NCBI RefSeq assembly: GCF_900096995.1 | Contig: NZ_OANT01000001.1 | Span: forward strand, 186,001-250,000 | Source of the DNA: Acinetobacter puyangensis | GTDB lineage: Bacteria; Pseudomonadota; Gammaproteobacteria; Pseudomonadales; Moraxellaceae | Reading direction: 5' to 3' | DNA length: 64,000 nucleotides | Part shown: piece after piece, positions 19,260 through 29,475 of the stretch | Position numbering within the stretch: position 1 is the stretch's first letter | Layout of the letters: each line of letters starts with the position of its first letter | Notes under the pieces: model-generated | What the model was told of the DNA's origin: nothing | Seen by the model: only the letters and a program-made list of their open reading frames with translations | Database searches by the model: none | Position numbers and translations under genes: made by a program

Positions 19260-20054
19260 ATGAAACCGCATCTTAGAGTGCATTATTTTCAGCATATCGC
19301 AGGTGAAGGATTCGGCAGTTGTGAACATTATTTACGTGAACATAAAGCACACATCACAGCGACAGAATTTTTTGCCTTGCCGCCGGAACAGAAACTAGAT
19401 ATTGAGGCTTTGCCCCACGTCGAGGATATTGATTTGCTCATTATTATGGGTGGCACGATGAGTGTCAATGATGAAGCGATGTATCCATGGCTGGTAACTG
19501 AAAAAAGATGGCTGAGGCGATTTATTGCTTTGGGCAAACCTGTCATTGGCTTATGTCTGGGCGGACAAATGATTGCCAATGCTTTAGGGGCAAAAGTGTC
19601 ACACAATCCAGAAAAAGAAATTGGTTGGACACAAGTTTTCGCAGTTGATCCTTATCCAGAGCAATGTTTTAAATTGCCAAAAACATTTGAAATTATGCAA
19701 TGGCATGGTGAAAGTTTTAGTTTACCCAAAGGCGCAATTTTACTGGCCAGTAATGAGGAGTGTGTCAATCAAGCGTATCAAATTGGGCGCAATATTATTG
19801 GATTCCAGTTTCATCCGGAAATTACGCCAAATGCACTTAACTTATTTTTAGAAGATGATGAGGAGATATTAAGATTCACCGGACAGAATGCAAAACTTAA
19901 AGATGAGTTAACATTGGCAACCCTGCCAATAGAAGCATATCGTTACAAGATGGGCAATGATATTTTAAATCGTGCTATAGATTATGTTTTGACAAATCAA
20001 AGTGATATGCAAGAAAATATCGAAGATGATTTAAAGTGGGTAGCCCATGGATAA
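19260..20054 (+). CDS. class I glutamine amidotransferase-like protein
   Basis: A 264-residue single-domain amidotransferase (GATase1, GMP-synthase-like). The nucleophile elbow is G-L-C-L-G-G with Cys99, and the catalytic dyad His185/Glu187 is in F-Q-F-H-P-E; G-G-T-M-S-V-N precedes the elbow. No synthase domain is attached, so the acceptor is unknown; relatives act on gamma-glutamyl compounds or remain uncharacterised. ATG 19260 is chosen because ACGGAAG precedes it and homology starts there; the frame is open further upstream but without a plausible start. A terminator follows, separating it from the ribosomal cluster. Confidence 0.75.
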   Translation: MKPHLRVHYFQHIAGEGFGSCEHYLREHKAHITATEFFALPPEQKLDIEALPHVEDIDLLIIMGGTMSVNDEAMYPWLVTEKRWLRRFIALGKPVIGLCLGGQMIANALGAKVSHNPEKEIGWTQVFAVDPYPEQCFKLPKTFEIMQWHGESFSLPKGAILLASNEECVNQAYQIGRNIIGFQFHPEITPNALNLFLEDDEEILRFTGQNAKLKDELTLATLPIEAYRYKMGNDILNRAIDYVLTNQSDMQENIEDDLKWVAHG

Positions 20055-20120
20055 TAAAATGGAAAAAATAATGAGTCGAATAAATAATATTCGATTTCGG
20101 TAGTTGCTTTAGTATGCAAT

Positions 20121-20145
20121 GGTCGCTATAATAAGCGACCTTTTT
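20121..20145 (+). terminator. rho-independent terminator before the S10 operon
   Basis: GGTCGCT (20121-20127) and AGCGACC (20134-20140) form a 7-bp GC-rich stem with a 6-nt loop, followed directly by TTTTT. It ends the amidotransferase transcript. Confidence 0.8.
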
Positions 20146-20317
20146 AATTTAAGAAGGTCATCGCACACAATATTCAACCAAAATGGTTGGTGTGGATGAA
20201 TCGTGACAGTCGTGGCATCGATCATGACCTTAGTGATTTTCACTGCCCTTGACACTTGCCAATAGGTGAGGTGCGTCATGGGTGATTCTTTATATTTTAA
20301 GCTTGGAGTTTACTGGT
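20146..20317 (+). promoter_or_regulatory. S10 operon promoter/leader region
   Basis: About 170 bp lie between the terminator and rpsJ. A consensus -35 box TTGACA is at 20249-20254, but no good -10 appears at normal spacing. GGAG (about 20305) is the rpsJ ribosome binding site. The region is long enough for an L4-responsive leader like that of E. coli, but I could not identify such a structure. Confidence 0.4.
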
Positions 20318-20629
20318 ATGTCTAACCAGAGAATCCGTATCCGTCTTAAGTCTTTTGATCATCGCTTAATTGATCAATCTGCTCAAGAGATCGTAGAAAC
20401 GGCTAAGCGTACAGGCGCACAAGTGTGTGGTCCTATTCCGATGCCTACTCGCATCGAACGCTTTAACGTTTTAACTTCACCTCACGTGAATAAAGATGCG
20501 CGTGATCAGTACGAAATTCGCACTTATAAGCGTTTGATCGACATCGTGCAACCAACAGACAAAACTGTTGATGCATTAATGAAGTTGGATCTTGCAGCGG
20601 GTGTTGACGTTCAGATCGCATTGGGATAA
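20318..20629 (+). CDS. rpsJ: 30S ribosomal protein S10 (NusE)
   Basis: 103 residues, the normal family length, beginning [17 protein letters not shown]10 sits in the 30S head and, as NusE, joins the antitermination complex. First gene of the S10 operon. ATG 20318 is chosen over an in-frame upstream start at 20282 because homology begins there and GGAG precedes it. Confidence 0.97.
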
Positions 20630-20692
20630 GGCTTGTCGGATGATTAAATCCCAAAAAGATTTAGTCAGCTGTATTTTAAGAGGTTTACACAT

Positions 20693-21331
20693 ATGGCTAT
20701 TGGTCTAGTCGGTCGCAAGTGCGGTATGACCCGCATTTTCACAGAAGCCGGCGTCTCTGTGCCAGTCACAGTGATCGAAGTCGATCCAAACCGTATTACA
20801 CAAATCAAAACACTTGAGACTGATGGTTATCAAGCAATTCAAGTGACCACAGGTGAACGTCGCGAATCTCGCGTAACAGGTGCACAAAAAGGTCATTTTG
20901 CTAAAGCTGGAGTTGCTGCTGGTCGTTTAGTGAAAGAGTTTCGTGTAAATGAAGCGGAACTTGAAGGTCGTGAAATTGGTGGTACGATCGGTGTTGATTT
21001 GTTCGCAGTTGGTCAAGTTGTTGACGTAACTGGTCAATCAAAAGGTAAAGGTTTTCAGGGTGGTGTGAAGCGTTGGAATTTCCGTACGCAAGATGCTACG
21101 CATGGTAACTCTGTATCTCACCGTGTAATCGGTTCTACAGGTCAAAACCAGACACCTGGTCGCGTGTTCAAAGGCAAAAAAATGCCTGGTCACTTAGGTG
21201 CTGAACGCGTAACTGTGCAAGGTCTTGAAATTGTATCTATTGATGCAGAACGTTCTGTTCTGGTTATTAAAGGTGCTATTCCTGGTGCAACTGGCGGTGA
21301 CGTAATTGTACGTCCTACCATCAAGGCCTGA
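20693..21331 (+). CDS. rplC: 50S ribosomal protein L3
   Basis: 212 residues starting [14 protein letters not shown], the universal L3 opening, with the central loop containing G-N-S-V-S-H-R and [15 protein letters not shown] (the Gln there is the one methylated by PrmB in enterics). L3 reaches toward the peptidyl transferase centre. AAGAGG precedes the ATG; a 9-bp hairpin lies in the 63-bp gap after rpsJ. Confidence 0.97.
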   Translation: MAIGLVGRKCGMTRIFTEAGVSVPVTVIEVDPNRITQIKTLETDGYQAIQVTTGERRESRVTGAQKGHFAKAGVAAGRLVKEFRVNEAELEGREIGGTIGVDLFAVGQVVDVTGQSKGKGFQGGVKRWNFRTQDATHGNSVSHRVIGSTGQNQTPGRVFKGKKMPGHLGAERVTVQGLEIVSIDAERSVLVIKGAIPGATGGDVIVRPTIKA

Positions 21332-21342
21332 GGGGAAATAAC

Positions 21343-21945
21343 GTGAATTTAAAAACTGTTTCCGGCTCTGCGGTTGAATTGTCAGAAGTTGCTTTCGGTC
21401 GTGAGTTTAACGAAGCACTTGTACACCAAGTTGTTACAGCTTATTTAGCTGGTGGTCGTCAAGGTTCTCGTGCACAAAAGTCACGTGGTGATGTATCTGG
21501 TGGCGGTAAAAAACCTTTCCGTCAAAAAGGTACTGGCCGTGCTCGTGCTGGTTCTATTCGTAGCCCGATCTGGGTTGGTGGTGGTAAAACATTTGCTGCC
21601 CGTCCACAAGATTGGTCTCAAAAAGTTAACCGTAAGATGTATCGCGGTGCAATGCAATGTATTCTGGCTGAACTTGTTCGCCAAGATCGTCTGGTGTTGG
21701 TTGAAGATATTCAAGTATCTGCACCAAAAACCAAAGAATTGCTTGCAAAACTGAATGACCTGAATGCAACTCGTGCATTGATCGTAACAGATGCTGTAGA
21801 TGAGAATCTATACCTTGCAGCGCGTAACCTTCCGCATGTAGATGTGGTAGATGCAACTGCAATCGATCCTGTAAGTTTGATTGCGTTTGATAAAGTTGTC
21901 ATGTCTGTTGCTGCTGCTAAGAAAATTGAGGTAGAACTCGGATGA
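21343..21945 (+). CDS. rplD: 50S ribosomal protein L4
   Basis: 200 residues with GTG start after a strong GAGGGGA site. The extended loop [18 protein letters not shown] lines the exit tunnel. In E. coli L4 also represses the S10 operon by binding its leader. The stop overlaps the rplW start (ATGA). Confidence 0.96.
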   Translation: MNLKTVSGSAVELSEVAFGREFNEALVHQVVTAYLAGGRQGSRAQKSRGDVSGGGKKPFRQKGTGRARAGSIRSPIWVGGGKTFAARPQDWSQKVNRKMYRGAMQCILAELVRQDRLVLVEDIQVSAPKTKELLAKLNDLNATRALIVTDAVDENLYLAARNLPHVDVVDATAIDPVSLIAFDKVVMSVAAAKKIEVELG

Positions 21946-22274
21946 ACAACGAACGTATCTATCAAATCCTTAAAGGGCCTGTATTCTCAGAAAAAGCACA
22001 AGTTTTAGGCGAGACTGCTGGTGTTCAAGTGTTCAAAGTTGATATTAATGCAACTAAACTTGAAGTTAAAAAAGCGGTTGAAAAACTATTTGGTGTTGAA
22101 GTTGTTAAAGTAAATACGACAATCACTAAAGGTAAATCTAAACGCTTTGGTAAGACATTAGGACGTCGTTCTGATGTTAAAAAAGCATACGTCACCCTGA
22201 AAGCTGGCCAAGATGTAGAGATGGCTGACTTGGGCGATACCGCTGCTGATACAACAAGCACGACAGCGGAATAA
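21942..22274 (+). CDS. rplW: 50S ribosomal protein L23
   Basis: 110 residues. Core L23 features are present: P-V-F-S-E-K-A near the N-terminus and an [12 protein letters not shown] strand. L23 lies at the tunnel exit and docks trigger factor and SRP. The acidic, Thr-rich tail (last 20 residues) is longer than in many bacteria. Confidence 0.95.
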   Translation: MNNERIYQILKGPVFSEKAQVLGETAGVQVFKVDINATKLEVKKAVEKLFGVEVVKVNTTITKGKSKRFGKTLGRRSDVKKAYVTLKAGQDVEMADLGDTAADTTSTTAE

Positions 22275-22285
22275 GGACGAAAATT

Positions 22286-23110
22286 ATGCCAATTCAAAAA
22301 TGTAAGCCAACGTCTCCTGGGCGTCGCTTTGTAGAGAAAGTGGTTCATAGCCACCTTCACAAAGGCAAGCCTTTTGCAGCGTTGACAGAAGCCAAAAAAC
22401 GTACTGGTGGTCGTAATAACAACGGCCACATCACGACTCGTCACGTTGGTGGTGGTCATAAACAACAGTATCGTATTGTTGACTTTAAACGTAATAAAGA
22501 TGGTATCCCAGCGGTTGTAGAACGTATCGAATACGATCCAAACCGTACAGCTCACATTGCTTTACTTAAGTATGCTGATGGCGAGCGTCGCTATATCATC
22601 GCACCTAAAGGTTTGCGTGCTGGCGATACAGTTCAATCTGGTAACGATGCACCAATTCGTACAGGTAACTGTTTGCCACTTCGTAACATGCCATTAGGTT
22701 CCACTTTACATAACCTTGAACTTAAAATCGGTAAAGGCGCGCAATTAGCACGTTCTGCTGGTACTTCTGTTCAATTGCTAGGTCGTGATGGCTCATATGC
22801 AATTGTTCGTTTACGTTCAGGCGAAATGCGTAAAGTGCATGTTGAATGCCGTGCTGTAATTGGTGAAGTTTCTAACCAAGAAAGCAACCTTCGTTCACTG
22901 GGTAAAGCTGGTGCTGCGCGCTGGCGTGGTGTTCGTCCTACCGTTCGTGGTATGGCGATGAACCCAGTTGATCACCCACATGGTGGTGGTGAAGGGCGTA
23001 ATAAAGGTATTCAACCTGTAAGCCCATGGGGTCAAAAAGCGAAAGGGTACAAAACACGTACCAATAAGCGTACGACTAAGATGATTATTCGCGATCGTCG
23101 CGTTAAGTAA
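22286..23110 (+). CDS. rplB: 50S ribosomal protein L2
   Basis: 274 residues, normal length. It has [18 protein letters not shown] near residue 50 and [13 protein letters not shown] near 225, the latter holding the conserved histidine implicated in peptidyl transfer and subunit association. Tight spacing to its neighbours in the S10 operon. Confidence 0.97.
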   Translation: MPIQKCKPTSPGRRFVEKVVHSHLHKGKPFAALTEAKKRTGGRNNNGHITTRHVGGGHKQQYRIVDFKRNKDGIPAVVERIEYDPNRTAHIALLKYADGERRYIIAPKGLRAGDTVQSGNDAPIRTGNCLPLRNMPLGSTLHNLELKIGKGAQLARSAGTSVQLLGRDGSYAIVRLRSGEMRKVHVECRAVIGEVSNQESNLRSLGKAGAARWRGVRPTVRGMAMNPVDHPHGGGEGRNKGIQPVSPWGQKAKGYKTRTNKRTTKMIIRDRRVK

Positions 23111-23129
23111 CAAGTAAAGGAATCTGACA

Positions 23130-23405
23130 ATGCCTCGTTCTCTGAAAAAAGGCCCATTCGTCGATGCGCACTTGTTCGCTAAGATTGAAGCGGCTGTTGC
23201 TAGTAATTCTCGCAAGCCGATTAAAACTTGGTCTCGTCGTTCGATGATCCTCCCAGATTTTGTTGGTTTAACAATTTCTGTTCACAATGGTCGTAACCAT
23301 GTTCCAGTGATTGTATCTGAACATATGGTTGGTCATAAACTCGGTGAATTCGCGCCAACTCGTACCTATCGTGGTCACGGTGTTGACAAGAAATCTAAAC
23401 GTTAA
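23130..23405 (+). CDS. rpsS: 30S ribosomal protein S19
   Basis: 91 residues opening [12 protein letters not shown], with the C-terminal [13 protein letters not shown] signature. It binds the 30S head with S13. AAAGGA lies before the start. Confidence 0.97.
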   Translation: MPRSLKKGPFVDAHLFAKIEAAVASNSRKPIKTWSRRSMILPDFVGLTISVHNGRNHVPVIVSEHMVGHKLGEFAPTRTYRGHGVDKKSKR

Positions 23406-23415
23406 GGTGCTAATA

Positions 23416-23745
23416 ATGGAAGTAACTGCAAAATTACGCGGTGCCGCCATCTCGGCACAAAAAGCACGTTTAGTTGCTGATCTTATCCGTGGTAAGTCAG
23501 TTGCGCGCGCGCTAGACATTTTAAACTTCAGCAATAAGAAAGCGGCTGTGCTGGTTAAAAAAGCATTAGAATCTGCAATCGCCAATGCTGAACACAATAA
23601 CAGCTTAGATGTTGATGACCTTAAAGTATCTACAATTTTTGTAGATGAAGGTGCGAGCCTGAAACGTATCATGCCTCGTGCAAAAGGTCGTGCGGATCGT
23701 ATCACTAAGCGTACTTGTCACATCACTGTTAAGGTAGGGGTTTGA
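23416..23745 (+). CDS. rplV: 50S ribosomal protein L22
   Basis: 109 residues starting [10 protein letters not shown]. The beta-hairpin reaching into the exit tunnel (macrolide-resistance region) is the [17 protein letters not shown] block. ATG 23416 follows TAAGGTG and lies 10 bp after rpsS; a longer in-frame reading from 23311 would overlap rpsS and is rejected. Confidence 0.96.
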   Translation: MEVTAKLRGAAISAQKARLVADLIRGKSVARALDILNFSNKKAAVLVKKALESAIANAEHNNSLDVDDLKVSTIFVDEGASLKRIMPRAKGRADRITKRTCHITVKVGV

Positions 23746-23746
23746 T

Positions 23747-24499
23747 ATGGGTCAGAAGGTTCATCCAATCGGTATCCGCCTAGGTGTTGTGAAACGTCAT
23801 AATGCTAACTGGTATGCGAATCCGAAACAATACGCTGATTATTTGCTTAAAGATCTTCAAGTTCGTGAGTTTTTAACTAAAAAACTTAAGAGCGCGATGG
23901 TTAGCAATATTCTTATCGAACGTCCTACTGGTGCTGCTAAGGTAACAATTAGCACTGCTCGTCCAGGTATCGTCATCGGTAAAAAAGGCGAAGATATTGA
24001 GAAATTACAGCGTGAACTTACCCAAATTATGGGTGTGCCAGCGCAAGTAAGTATCAACGAAATTGATCGCCCTGACTTGGACGCACGTTTGGTTGCAGAA
24101 GCGATTGCTTCACAACTGGAAAAACGCGTAATGTTCCGTCGTGCGATGAAGCGTGCGGTACAAAACACCATGCGCGCTGGCGCAAAAGGTATCAAAGTTG
24201 AAGTTTCTGGTCGTTTAGGTGGTGCAGAGATTGCGCGTACTGAATGGTATCGTGAAGGGCGTGTACCTTTGCATACACTTCGTGCCGACATCGACTATGC
24301 AACTGTACGTGCAGAAACAACTTACGGTACGATCGGCGTGAAAGTATGGATTTTCCGCGGTGAGATTCTAGGTGGCATGAAACAAGTCATGAACCCTGCT
24401 CCGAGCGAAGAACGTCCAGCTAAACGTGGTCGTGGTCGTGGTGAAGGTCAGGAGCGTCGTGGACGTCGTAATGACCGTGCTGCAGACAAGGGAGAATAA
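23747..24499 (+). CDS. rpsC: 30S ribosomal protein S3
   Basis: 250 residues. The KH domain shows [11 protein letters not shown] near residues 72-82, and the C-terminal S3 domain contains I-R-A/T-R-x-W-like blocks. S3 lines the mRNA entry channel. The tail is a long G-R-G-R-G-E-rich basic stretch, typical of moraxella/pseudomonad S3. It starts one base after the rplV stop. Confidence 0.96.
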   Translation: MGQKVHPIGIRLGVVKRHNANWYANPKQYADYLLKDLQVREFLTKKLKSAMVSNILIERPTGAAKVTISTARPGIVIGKKGEDIEKLQRELTQIMGVPAQVSINEIDRPDLDARLVAEAIASQLEKRVMFRRAMKRAVQNTMRAGAKGIKVEVSGRLGGAEIARTEWYREGRVPLHTLRADIDYATVRAETTYGTIGVKVWIFRGEILGGMKQVMNPAPSEERPAKRGRGRGEGQERRGRRNDRAADKGE

Positions 24500-24502
24500 T
24501 CC

Positions 24503-24916
24503 ATGTTGCAACCTAAACGTACTAAATTCCGTAAGATGCATAAAGGCCGTAACACAGGTCTGGCGCATCGTGGTAGCACAGTATCTTTTGGTACAATTGC
24601 ACTTAAATCGATTGAGCGTGGTCAAATGACAGCGCGTCAAATTGAAGCTGCACGTCGTACCATTAGCCGTCGTGTAAAGCGTGGTGGCAAGATATTTATC
24701 CGTGTATTCCCGGACAAGCCAATTACTCAGAAACCTCTTGAAGTGCGTATGGGTAAAGGTAAAGGTAGTGTGGAATACTGGGTTTGCCAAATCAAGCCAG
24801 GTAAGATCCTGTACGAAATGGAAGGTGTAAGCGAAGAGTTGGCGCGTGAAGCATTCACTTTGGCCGCTGCTAAACTTCCGTTTAAAACCACTATCGTGAC
24901 TCGGACGGTAATGTAA
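24503..24916 (+). CDS. rplP: 50S ribosomal protein L16
   Basis: 137 residues beginning [16 protein letters not shown], with the C-terminal M-G-K-G-K-G-x-V-E-Y-W block. L16 organises the A-site tRNA elbow region. The ATG follows AGGGAGA by seven bases. It overlaps rpmC by one base. Confidence 0.97.
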   Translation: MLQPKRTKFRKMHKGRNTGLAHRGSTVSFGTIALKSIERGQMTARQIEAARRTISRRVKRGGKIFIRVFPDKPITQKPLEVRMGKGKGSVEYWVCQIKPGKILYEMEGVSEELAREAFTLAAAKLPFKTTIVTRTVM

Positions 24917-25113
24917 TGAAAACTAAAGATCTACGTGAAAAATCGGTAGAAGAATTGAAAGCTTTGCTTGATGAGCAACAGCTTAACCAATTCCGTCTTC
25001 GCATGGCGAAAGCAACTGGCCAATTGGGCAAAACGCACGAAGTGCAAATTGCTCGTAAAGCAATTGCTCGCATCAAGACACTCCTTACCGAAAAACAGGG
25101 GAACGGACAATGA
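24916..25113 (+). CDS. rpmC: 50S ribosomal protein L29
   Basis: 65 residues, two-helix protein beginning M-K-T-K-D-L-R-E-K and containing [14 protein letters not shown], the L29 signature. It sits by L23 at the tunnel exit. Overlaps both neighbours, implying coupled translation. Confidence 0.96.
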   Translation: MKTKDLREKSVEELKALLDEQQLNQFRLRMAKATGQLGKTHEVQIARKAIARIKTLLTEKQGNGQ

Positions 25114-25367
25114 GTGAACAAACAGTCCGCACATTAACGGGTAAAGTTGTTAGCGACAAAATGGACAAATCTATTGTTGTTCTGATTGAACGTCGTGTTC
25201 AACACCCGTTGTATGGCAAATCAATCCGCCGTTCAACTAAGTTACATGCTCATGATGAGAACAACACTGCCAAAACTGGTGACGTTGTAACCATCAAAGA
25301 AAGCCGCCCAATTTCTAAAACTAAAGCTTGGACTTTAGTGGAAGTGGTTGAAGCAGCTACTGAGTAA
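25110..25367 (+). CDS. rpsQ: 30S ribosomal protein S17
   Basis: 85 residues; OB-fold protein with [13 protein letters not shown] and the signature [13 protein letters not shown]. Last gene of the S10 operon in the E. coli scheme; here an 89-bp structured gap separates it from rplN. Confidence 0.96.
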   Translation: MSEQTVRTLTGKVVSDKMDKSIVVLIERRVQHPLYGKSIRRSTKLHAHDENNTAKTGDVVTIKESRPISKTKAWTLVEVVEAATE

Positions 25368-25382
25368 TTCAACGTTCTTGTT

Positions 25383-25437
25383 GCATCATCGGTAAATTTC
25401 GAGTAGGATTTACGCCTTTCGAATGGGCCGATGATGC
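25383..25437 (+). promoter_or_regulatory. structured RNA element between rpsQ and rplN
   Basis: A perfect 10-bp stem, GCATCATCGG (25383-25392) with CCGATGATGC (25428-25437), encloses two inner helices that cannot form together: TTCGA/TCGAA (25398-25402 with 25419-25423) and GTAAAT/ATTTAC (25392-25397 with 25408-25413). It lies where E. coli has the spc promoter. There is no T-run after it, so it is not a simple terminator. A role in control or processing at the S10/spc junction is inferred. Confidence 0.55.
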
Positions 25438-25456
25438 TCGGTTTTGGAGTAGGGCA

Positions 25457-25825
25457 ATGATTCAAACCGAAAGTATGCTCGACGTAGCAGACAACAGTGG
25501 TGCCCGCCGTGTACAATGTATCAAAGTACTAGGTGGCTCACATCGTCGTTATGCTTCTGTTGGCGATATTATTAAAGTTACAGTAAAAGAAGCAATTCCA
25601 CGTGGCCGTGTTAAAAAGGGTGACGTAATGAATGCTGTTGTTGTTCGTACCAAATTCGGTATTCGTCGTCCAGATGGTTCTGTGATCCGTTTTGATGATA
25701 ATGCTGCTGTTATTTTGAACAACAATAAAGCTCCGATTGCGACTCGTATTTTCGGACCAGTGACTCGTGAACTTCGTACTGAGCAGTTCATGAAAATCAT
25801 TTCATTGGCTCCAGAAGTTCTATAA
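25457..25825 (+). CDS. rplN: 50S ribosomal protein L14
   Basis: 122 residues, first spc-operon gene. [16 protein letters not shown] is the universal L14 opening, and [15 protein letters not shown] follows near residue 75. L14 contributes to the bridge with 16S helix 14. GGAGTAGGG precedes the ATG. Confidence 0.97.
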   Translation: MIQTESMLDVADNSGARRVQCIKVLGGSHRRYASVGDIIKVTVKEAIPRGRVKKGDVMNAVVVRTKFGIRRPDGSVIRFDDNAAVILNNNKAPIATRIFGPVTRELRTEQFMKIISLAPEVL

Positions 25826-25834
25826 GAGGCAATC

Positions 25835-26155
25835 ATGGCGAAGATTAAAAAAGGCGATCAAGTAATTGTGATCGCAGGTAAAGAAAAAGGCAAACAGGGT
25901 ACTGTTCTGTCAGTTTCTGAAGACCGTGTTAAGGTTGAAGGCCTTAACTTAGTGAAGAAGCATCAAAAGCCGAATCGTGTAACTGGCGCTGAAGGCGGTA
26001 TTGTTACTCAGGAAGCTTCGCTTCATATCTCAAACGTGGCAGTTTTTAATGCTACAACCCAAAAGGCTGACCGTGTTGGTTACCAAGTTGATGCAGAAGG
26101 CACGAAAACTCGTGTTTATAAATCAAATGGTGAATCAGTGGCGGTAGCGAAGTAA
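25835..26155 (+). CDS. rplX: 50S ribosomal protein L24
   Basis: 106 residues; KOW motif [16 protein letters not shown] near the N-terminus and [15 protein letters not shown] in the middle. An early assembly initiator at the tunnel exit. Confidence 0.96.
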   Translation: MAKIKKGDQVIVIAGKEKGKQGTVLSVSEDRVKVEGLNLVKKHQKPNRVTGAEGGIVTQEASLHISNVAVFNATTQKADRVGYQVDAEGTKTRVYKSNGESVAVAK

Positions 26156-26170
26156 TAGGTTGATACGGCG

Positions 26171-26707
26171 ATGGCCAGACTTAAAACACGTTATAATGAA
26201 GAACTTAAAGCGAAGCTTCAACAAGAGCTTGGCCTTAAGAATGTGATGGAAATTCCTCGCATTACAAAAATTACCCTGAACATGGGTGTTGGTGCAGCTG
26301 CAACTGATAAGAAATTGTTAGATGGTGCTGTTGCCGATATGACACTAATTGCTGGTCAAAAACCAGTGGTTACGCTTGCACGTAAATCAATCGCAGGTTT
26401 TAAAATCCGTGATGGTTGGCCAATTGGTTGTAAAGTAACTTTACGTGGCGACCAAATGTACGAATTCTTAGACCGTTTGATCTCTATTGCAATTCCACGT
26501 ATTCGTGACTTCCGCGGTTTTTCTGCGAAATCATTTGATGGTCGTGGTAACTACTCAATGGGCTTGAAAGAGCAAATCGTTTTCCCTGAAATCGATTTTG
26601 ATAAGATTGATCGTATTCGTGGTTTGGATATCACCATTACTACGACTGCTCGCACCGATGACGAAGGCCGTGCGCTTATCCGTGCATTCGGCTTCCCGTT
26701 CAAATAA
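26171..26707 (+). CDS. rplE: 50S ribosomal protein L5
   Basis: 178 residues. [13 protein letters not shown] and the [17 protein letters not shown] segment are the L5 signatures. Binds 5S rRNA in the central protuberance. In E. coli, S8 represses spc translation at the rplE start; no such site was modelled here. Confidence 0.97.
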   Translation: MARLKTRYNEELKAKLQQELGLKNVMEIPRITKITLNMGVGAAATDKKLLDGAVADMTLIAGQKPVVTLARKSIAGFKIRDGWPIGCKVTLRGDQMYEFLDRLISIAIPRIRDFRGFSAKSFDGRGNYSMGLKEQIVFPEIDFDKIDRIRGLDITITTTARTDDEGRALIRAFGFPFK

Positions 26708-26716
26708 GAGGTCGAT

Positions 26717-27022
26717 ATGGCTAAGAAAGGTATGATTAATCGCGAATTAAAACGCGAAAAAACAGTTGCCAAATACGCTGCAAAACGTGCTGAATTAAAA
26801 GCTGTTATTGCAAACGTAAGTGCATCTGAAGAAGAGCGTTTTGAAGCGATGTTAAAATTACAAGCATTGCCACGTAATGCATCTCCTGTACGTCTTCGTA
26901 ACCGCTGTGGTCTGACTGGTCGTCCACATGGTTACTTCCGTAAGTTCGGTTTAAGCCGTAACATGTTACGTTTAACAGTAATGCAAGGTGATGTACCGGG
27001 CGTTGTGAAGGCAAGCTGGTAA
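26717..27022 (+). CDS. rpsN: 30S ribosomal protein S14
   Basis: 101 residues, the long zinc-free (C-minus) S14 form: only a single Cys in the [12 protein letters not shown] region and no C-x-x-C pairs. Ends G-V-V-K-A-S-W as usual. 30S head protein. Confidence 0.96.
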   Translation: MAKKGMINRELKREKTVAKYAAKRAELKAVIANVSASEEERFEAMLKLQALPRNASPVRLRNRCGLTGRPHGYFRKFGLSRNMLRLTVMQGDVPGVVKASW

Positions 27023-27033
27023 GGAGCGACTAG

Positions 27034-27429
27034 ATGAGTATGCAAGATACCGTTGCCGACATGTTAACTCGTGTTCGTAACGCACAAATGGCAAAAAAAG
27101 CAACTGTTGCTATGCCAAGCTCTAAACTAAAAGTTGCAATTGCAAACGTATTAGAGCAAGAAGGTTATATCTCTGATGTGGCAGTTTCTCAAGAAGAAAC
27201 CAAAGCAACTTTGACTTTAACTTTAAAATATTTTGAAGGCAAACCAGTTATCGAAACTGTAAAACGTGTAAGCCGTCCAGGTTTGCGCCAATATCGTGGC
27301 AAAGATAACTTACCGAGCGTTAAGCAAGGTTTGGGTATTGCAATTGTTTCTACAAGCAAAGGCATCATGACTGACCGTGCAGCTCGCGCAGCTGGCGTTG
27401 GTGGTGAAGTTATTGCTTTTGTTTCTTAA
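27034..27429 (+). CDS. rpsH: 30S ribosomal protein S8
   Basis: 131 residues starting [17 protein letters not shown], with the C-terminal signature [13 protein letters not shown]. Central-domain 16S binder and spc-operon repressor in E. coli. Confidence 0.97.
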   Translation: MSMQDTVADMLTRVRNAQMAKKATVAMPSSKLKVAIANVLEQEGYISDVAVSQEETKATLTLTLKYFEGKPVIETVKRVSRPGLRQYRGKDNLPSVKQGLGIAIVSTSKGIMTDRAARAAGVGGEVIAFVS

Positions 27430-27442
27430 TAGGTGATTCCTC

Positions 27443-27976
27443 ATGTCTCGTGTGGCTAAAGCCCCAGTAACTGTACCAAATGGTGTAGCAGTTACTCAGA
27501 ACGGCCGGCAGGTCGAAGTGAAAGGCAGTAAAGGTACATTGTCTTTCAACCTGCATGCGCTGGTCGAGCTAAAACAGGAAGAAGGCCAGCTTAAAATTGC
27601 TCCAACATCTGAATCAAAAGATGCTTGGATGCAAGCTGGTACTGCTCGCGCTGTTTTAAATAACCTTGTAAAAGGTGTTAGTGAAGGCTTCGAACGCAAG
27701 CTGCAATTGGTTGGTGTTGGTTATAAAGCTGCGGTAAAAGGTACAGTTGTAAACCTTAACCTCGGCTATTCACATCCGATCGACTATGCTTTACCTGAAG
27801 GTGTATCTGCTGAAACACCAACTGCGACTGAAATCGTGTTGAAATCAGCAAATAAACAATTGTTAGGTCAAGTGGCAGCGGAAATCCGTGCATATCGTTC
27901 TCCTGAACCATATAAAGGTAAAGGTGTTCGCTATTCGGATGAAGTTATTCTTCGTAAAGAAGCTAAGAAGAAATAA
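27443..27976 (+). CDS. rplF: 50S ribosomal protein L6
   Basis: 177 residues beginning M-S-R-V-A-K-A-P-V. The second repeat domain carries the signature [11 protein letters not shown]. It lies near the sarcin-ricin loop and factor-binding site. Confidence 0.97.
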   Translation: MSRVAKAPVTVPNGVAVTQNGRQVEVKGSKGTLSFNLHALVELKQEEGQLKIAPTSESKDAWMQAGTARAVLNNLVKGVSEGFERKLQLVGVGYKAAVKGTVVNLNLGYSHPIDYALPEGVSAETPTATEIVLKSANKQLLGQVAAEIRAYRSPEPYKGKGVRYSDEVILRKEAKKK

Positions 27977-27990
27977 GGCGCGAGGTTCTT

Positions 27991-28341
27991 ATGAACGAAA
28001 AGAAACAATCCCGTTTACGTCGTGCCAAAAGCACACGTTTGCACATCCGTGCATTGGGTGCGACTCGTTTGTGTGTAAACCGCACGCCGCGTCACATCTA
28101 TGCACAAGTTATCTCAGCAGATGGTGGCAAAGTTTTAGCACAAGCTTCAACTTTGGATGCAGCCCTGCGTTCTGGTGCTACAGGTAATGTAGAAGCAGCA
28201 ACGAAAGTAGGTGCTTTAATTGCTGAACGTGCCAAAGCAGCTGGTGTTACTAAAGTTGCATTTGACCGTTCTGGTTTTAAATTTCATGGCCGTATCAAAG
28301 CCTTGGCTGATGCTGCTCGTGAAGGCGGCTTGGAGTTCTAA
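27991..28341 (+). CDS. rplR: 50S ribosomal protein L18
   Basis: 116 residues with a basic N-terminus followed by [15 protein letters not shown] and the C-terminal [20 protein letters not shown]. Binds 5S rRNA with L5. Confidence 0.97.
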   Translation: MNEKKQSRLRRAKSTRLHIRALGATRLCVNRTPRHIYAQVISADGGKVLAQASTLDAALRSGATGNVEAATKVGALIAERAKAAGVTKVAFDRSGFKFHGRIKALADAAREGGLEF

Positions 28342-28343
28342 TC

Positions 28344-28841
28344 ATGGCGAAAGTTGAACAAAACGAAGGTCTCGTTGAAAAGCTGGTTGCCGTTGATCGT
28401 GTAGCCAAGGTTGTTAAAGGTGGTCGTATTTTCTCTTTCACAGCATTAACTGTGGTAGGTGATGGTAACGGTCGTGTGGGTTTTGGTCGTGGTAAGGCGC
28501 GTGAAGTTCCAGCAGCTATTCAAAAAGCATTGGAAGCTGCACGTCGTAACATGATTACAGTTGATCTGAAAGGAACAACTTTACAACATCCTGTGAATGC
28601 ACGTCATGGTGCAAGTCGTGTTTATATGCAACCTGCTTCTGAAGGTACCGGTGTAATTGCTGGTGGCGCAATGCGTGCTGTTTTAGAAGCTGCTGGTGTA
28701 CAAAACGTACTTGCTAAATGTTATGGTTCTACGAATGCTGCTAACGTAGTAAACGCAACCTTTAATGGTTTGCGTGATATGACTTCTCCTGAGAAAGTCG
28801 CTGCGAAACGTGGTAAATCAGTAGAAGAAATTCAAGGGTAA
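28344..28841 (+). CDS. rpsE: 30S ribosomal protein S5
   Basis: 165 residues. The dsRBD-like N-terminal domain has V-A-K-V-V-K-G-G-R and [18 protein letters not shown]; the ribosomal S5 C-terminal domain follows. Involved in decoding fidelity and mRNA unwinding. Starts two bases after the rplR stop. Confidence 0.97.
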   Translation: MAKVEQNEGLVEKLVAVDRVAKVVKGGRIFSFTALTVVGDGNGRVGFGRGKAREVPAAIQKALEAARRNMITVDLKGTTLQHPVNARHGASRVYMQPASEGTGVIAGGAMRAVLEAAGVQNVLAKCYGSTNAANVVNATFNGLRDMTSPEKVAAKRGKSVEEIQG

Positions 28842-28847
28842 TCAATC

Positions 28848-29024
28848 ATGAAAACGATTCAAGTTACCCAGACTAAATCTTCAGCGCATCGTTTAAAGAA
28901 TCATAAACTTTGCTTACAGGGTTTAGGTCTGCGTCGCATTGGTCACACAGTTGAGGTGCAAGATACACCTTCTAACCGTGGAATGATCAATAAAGTCTAC
29001 TATATGGTTAGTGTAGAGGAATAA
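28848..29024 (+). CDS. rpmD: 50S ribosomal protein L30
   Basis: 58 residues: [11 protein letters not shown], then R-L-K-N-H-K near residue 15 and [10 protein letters not shown] near 26, the L30 ferredoxin-like signature. Placed exactly between rpsE and rplO as in the standard spc order. The stop lies four bases before the rplO ATG. Confidence 0.95.
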   Translation: MKTIQVTQTKSSAHRLKNHKLCLQGLGLRRIGHTVEVQDTPSNRGMINKVYYMVSVEE

Positions 29025-29028
29025 TGCC

Positions 29029-29469
29029 ATGACTCTGCGTTTAAATGAACTCGCACCTGCTGAAGGTGCAAAGCGCGATAATCTGCGTGTCGGACGTGGT
29101 ATTGGTTCCGGTGTCGGTAAGACAGGTGGTCGTGGTGTTAAAGGTCAAAAATCACGTAAAAGTGGTGGTGTACGCCCTGGCTTTGAAGGTGGTCAAACAG
29201 CGATTTATCGTCGTTTACCAAAATTTGGTTTTACTAGCCAAATCGCATTGAAAACTGCTGAAGTACGTTTGTCTGAGCTGAATAAAGTGGAAGGCGATAT
29301 TATCAGCCTTGAAACCTTGAAAGCTGCAAATGTGGTACGTCGTGATCAACTTCGTGCACGTGTTGTACTTTCTGGCGAGATTACTCGTGCATTTACCGTA
29401 CAAGGTATTGCATTGACTAAAGGTGCGAAAGCTGCGATTGAAGCAGCTGGCGGTAAAGTCGAGGAGTAA
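29029..29469 (+). CDS. rplO: 50S ribosomal protein L15
   Basis: 146 residues. The glycine-rich [15 protein letters not shown] segment and the C-terminal [12 protein letters not shown] are typical. A late-assembly protein of the large subunit, followed at once by secY. Confidence 0.97.
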   Translation: MTLRLNELAPAEGAKRDNLRVGRGIGSGVGKTGGRGVKGQKSRKSGGVRPGFEGGQTAIYRRLPKFGFTSQIALKTAEVRLSELNKVEGDIISLETLKAANVVRRDQLRARVVLSGEITRAFTVQGIALTKGAKAAIEAAGGKVEE

Positions 29470-29475
29470 TCGTCT

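Noticed and set aside
20249..20254. TTGACA as a firm rpsJ promoter
   Set aside because: No acceptable -10 box lies 16-19 bp downstream, so it is only mentioned as part of the leader region.
21481..21965. Long antisense and alternative frames inside the ribosomal protein genes
   Set aside because: They overlap strongly recognised ribosomal genes, lack ribosome binding sites and show repetitive low-complexity translations produced by codon bias.
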